DNA of 8,006 nucleotides, from assembly GCA_021767305.1 (NCBI GenBank), contig JAASTL010000023.1, positions 1 to 8,006 of the forward strand. The letters run 5' to 3'. The notes beneath the pieces were generated by a model, which saw only the letters and a list, made by a program, of their open reading frames with translations, was not told the DNA's origin and ran no database searches. Positions 6,482 through 8,006 of the stretch are shown here, in pieces (position 1 is the stretch's first letter; the number at the start of each line of letters is the position of its first letter). Source of the DNA: Piscirickettsiaceae bacterium (GTDB lineage: Bacteria > Pseudomonadota > Gammaproteobacteria > Thiomicrospirales > Thiomicrospiraceae). The translations under genes and the position numbers were made by a program.

Positions 6482-7009
6482 CTATTTGTTTTCGAACTGT
6501 TTAACACCGTTTAAGATTTCTTGGCGAGCGGCTTCAACATCACCCCAACCATCAACTTTAACCCATTTACCAGGTTCAAGATCTTTATAGTGGCTAAAGA
6601 AGTGTTCAACTTGCTCTTTAAGTAGTGGAATATCTTCTACTTTTTCAATTTTTGAGTAGATTGGTGAAAGCTTATCTACCGGAACCGCAATCACTTTAGC
6701 ATCCTGACCACCGTCATCAGTCATATTAAAGATACCGATTGGACGACAACGAATCACCGAACCAACCATGAGCGGGTGTGGCGTGACAACTAAAACATCA
6801 ACCGGATCACCATCGTCAGATAGAGTGTCGTTGATATAACCATAGTTAGCAGGGTAAGACATGGTGGCACCTTGTAGGCGGTCAACCCATACTAAGTCAG
6901 TGTCTTTGTCTACTTCATATTTGATTGGCGGAGCAAACGCAGGAATTTCGATAATTACGTTTACGTCATTTGGTACATCTTTACCGGCTGGTACAGCAGC
7001 GTATCCCAT
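6482..7009 (-). CDS. ppa: Inorganic pyrophosphatase, family I (Ppa)
   Basis: This soluble enzyme hydrolyses pyrophosphate to two phosphates and pulls biosynthetic reactions forward, including pantothenate synthetase, aminoacyl-tRNA synthetases and polymerases. The 175 residues match the 176 of the E. coli enzyme. The signature [10 protein letters not shown] (65-74) holds the metal-binding Asp66, Asp68 and Asp71. Other active-site residues fall in the expected places: Glu21, Lys30 and Glu32 in [12 protein letters not shown], Arg44, Tyr56 in NYGYIN, Asp98, Asp103 and Lys105 in [10 protein letters not shown], and Tyr141-Lys142 in [13 protein letters not shown]. No key residue is missing. The ATG at 7007-7009 has a good ribosome binding site, AAGGAA, seven bases upstream, and the short N-terminus ([12 protein letters not shown]) matches the family. 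It follows fbp by 91 bases with a hairpin between them. I see no clear promoter of its own in that gap, so partial read-through from fbp is possible. Confidence 0.97.
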   Translation of the reverse strand: MGYAAVPAGKDVPNDVNVIIEIPAFAPPIKYEVDKDTDLVWVDRLQGATMSYPANYGYINDTLSDDGDPVDVLVVTPHPLMVGSVIRCRPIGIFNMTDDGGQDAKVIAVPVDKLSPIYSKIEKVEDIPLLKEQVEHFFSHYKDLEPGKWVKVDGWGDVEAARQEILNGVKQFENK

Positions 7010-7043
7010 AATGATTTCCTTAATTATTTGGTTGTTTTAACTG

Positions 7044-7078
7044 AAAACACCCGCGCACAAAATTTGTGAGCGGGTGTT
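7044..7078 (-). terminator. Hairpin terminator after fbp
   Basis: AACACCCGC (7046-7054) and GCGGGTGTT (7070-7078) pair perfectly, and inside them CACAAA and TTTGTG (7056-7068) pair again across one G-A mismatch, giving an almost continuous long stem. On the minus strand the stem ends in TTTT and then CAGTTAAAA, so the T-run is short. It lies 22 bases past the fbp stop. It may end fbp transcripts only partly, since ppa begins soon after. Confidence 0.75.
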
Positions 7079-7100
7079 CGAACCGAATTCTGATTTTCGA

Positions 7101-8006
7101 TTATTTGTTGTGGTATGCCACCACTTTTGCAACTTCGTTCTTAGAACCAAGTACAACTGGAACGCGGTCATGGATACCTTGTGGAGCAACGTCCATAATG
7201 TCCATACGACCAGTTGAAGATGCACCACCCGCTTGTTCAACAAGCATAGACATTGGGTTACCTTCATACATTAAACGAAGCTTACCAGCTTTTGATGGAT
7301 CACGGTTATCGTATGGGTACATGAAGATACCACCACGCATTAGGATGCGGTGAACTTCTGCAACCATAGACGCTACCCAACGCATGTTGTAACGCTTACC
7401 AAGAGGACCTTCTTCACCAAGTAGGCAGTCATCGATGTACTGCTTCATTTCTGGTTCCCAGAAACGCTGGTTAGACATGTTGATAGCAAATTCAGCTGTA
7501 TCTTCAGGGATAGAAACACCAGATTGAGTTAGGATGAACTCGCCAACAGTGGTGTCTAGAGTGAAGATGTTTACGCCTTTACCTGTTGTCATAACAAGTA
7601 GTGCAGATGGTCCGTAAAGAACGTAACCAGCAGCAACTTGCTTACGACCGTTTTGTAGGAATACTTCTTGGTTATCACCAGACTGATCGTCTTGTGCTTC
7701 TAGTACAGAGAAGATGGTACCAACAGACAAGTTAACATCAATGTTAGAAGAACCATCTAATGGATCGAAAGTAACTAGGTACTTACCAGAGTCGTGACCA
7801 GCAACGGTGTAATCTTCTTCTTCAGAACCAATACCACGAACGTATGGGTTAGCAACAAGAATATCTTTAAGTAGATCGTTAGAGATAACATCTAATTTCT
7901 TTTGCGTTTCACCTTGAACGTTTTCATCTTCAGTAGCCCCTAGGATACCTGCTAGGTCACCTTGGCGAAGTTTGAAAGCGATGTCTTTACAAGCAACAAT
8001 TACGTC
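7101..8006 (-). CDS. fbp: Fructose-1,6-bisphosphatase class I (Fbp), N-terminus beyond the window
   Basis: The enzyme removes the 1-phosphate from fructose 1,6-bisphosphate in gluconeogenesis and, in autotrophs, in the Calvin cycle. The frame is open to the window edge at 8006 and ends with TAA at 7101-7103, giving 301 visible residues. By comparison with the 332-residue E. coli protein, about 25-35 N-terminal residues are missing. In fragment numbering the motifs are [13 protein letters not shown] (21-33), GSEEED (60-65, metal-binding acids), [11 protein letters not shown] (80-90, the family signature with catalytic Asp residues), NVSVGTIFS-like NLSVGTIFS (92-100), [24 protein letters not shown], and near the end [11 protein letters not shown] and VEQAGG with the substrate-binding Lys and metal-binding Glu. 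A TTG at 7728-7730 within NLSVGT could be mistaken for a start, but the signature lies upstream of it, so it is an internal Leu. The class I type is clear. A Calvin-cycle role is only an inference. Confidence 0.96.
   Translation of the reverse strand, partial: DVIVACKDIAFKLRQGDLAGILGATEDENVQGETQKKLDVISNDLLKDILVANPYVRGIGSEEEDYTVAGHDSGKYLVTFDPLDGSSNIDVNLSVGTIFSVLEAQDDQSGDNQEVFLQNGRKQVAAGYVLYGPSALLVMTTGKGVNIFTLDTTVGEFILTQSGVSIPEDTAEFAINMSNQRFWEPEMKQYIDDCLLGEEGPLGKRYNMRWVASMVAEVHRILMRGGIFMYPYDNRDPSKAGKLRLMYEGNPMSMLVEQAGGASSTGRMDIMDVAPQGIHDRVPVVLGSKNEVAKVVAYHNK

Noticed and set aside
7066..7353. 95-codon plus-strand ORF over the fbp 3' end
   Set aside because: It is a shadow of the conserved fbp frame and also overlaps the fbp terminator hairpin. 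It shows no family motif and no ribosome site.
7101..7730. fbp read as a 209-residue protein starting at TTG 7728-7730
   Set aside because: The frame stays open to the window edge and encodes [10 protein letters not shown] and GSEEED upstream, so the TTG is an internal Leu codon of a longer fbp.

Overview
The window reads as a stretch of ordinary chromosome from a gammaproteobacterium. It is moderately AT-rich by eye. Every long ORF belongs to a well-known bacterial family, and the motor genes resemble the sodium-type Vibrio PomA/PomB stators, which suggests a marine or saline habitat. A class I fructose-bisphosphatase, a family I pyrophosphatase and a PEP carboxylase lying together would suit a carbon-fixing sulfur oxidiser of the Thiomicrospira/Hydrogenovibrio kind. 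That assignment is only a weak inference and needs a database search. I found no mobile element, CRISPR array, tRNA, rRNA or integrase, and no sign of recent transfer.

Left part (plus strand, 1-2757): the C-terminal end of panB is followed by complete panC, both in pantothenate (coenzyme A precursor) synthesis. A 134-base gap with a long hairpin-forming inverted repeat follows. Next come two overlapping genes for a flagellar stator, a PomA/MotA-like channel subunit and a PomB/MotB-like subunit that would anchor to peptidoglycan. They end at a strong bidirectional terminator.

Right part (minus strand, 2863-8006, read from right to left): a 5'-truncated fbp (fructose-1,6-bisphosphatase), ppa (inorganic pyrophosphatase), ppc (phosphoenolpyruvate carboxylase) and panD (aspartate 1-decarboxylase). 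Terminator-like hairpins follow fbp, ppa, ppc and panD, so these look like separate transcription units sharing one direction rather than a tight operon. An extended -10 promoter can be proposed for ppc, and a weaker one for panD.

Functional links: PanD makes beta-alanine from aspartate, PanB makes ketopantoate precursor, and PanC joins pantoate and beta-alanine with release of AMP and pyrophosphate. Ppa hydrolyses pyrophosphate, and Ppc makes the oxaloacetate from which aspartate derives. The three pantothenate genes visible here are therefore interrupted by the stator pair and split between strands.

I looked for an undescribed system and did not find one. The points most worth a second look are an Asn in the PomA homologue where Vibrio PomA has the studied Asp31, the inverted repeat without a U-tract between panC and pomA, and the position of panD. 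Comparisons with E. coli and Vibrio proteins are from memory, not from an alignment run.
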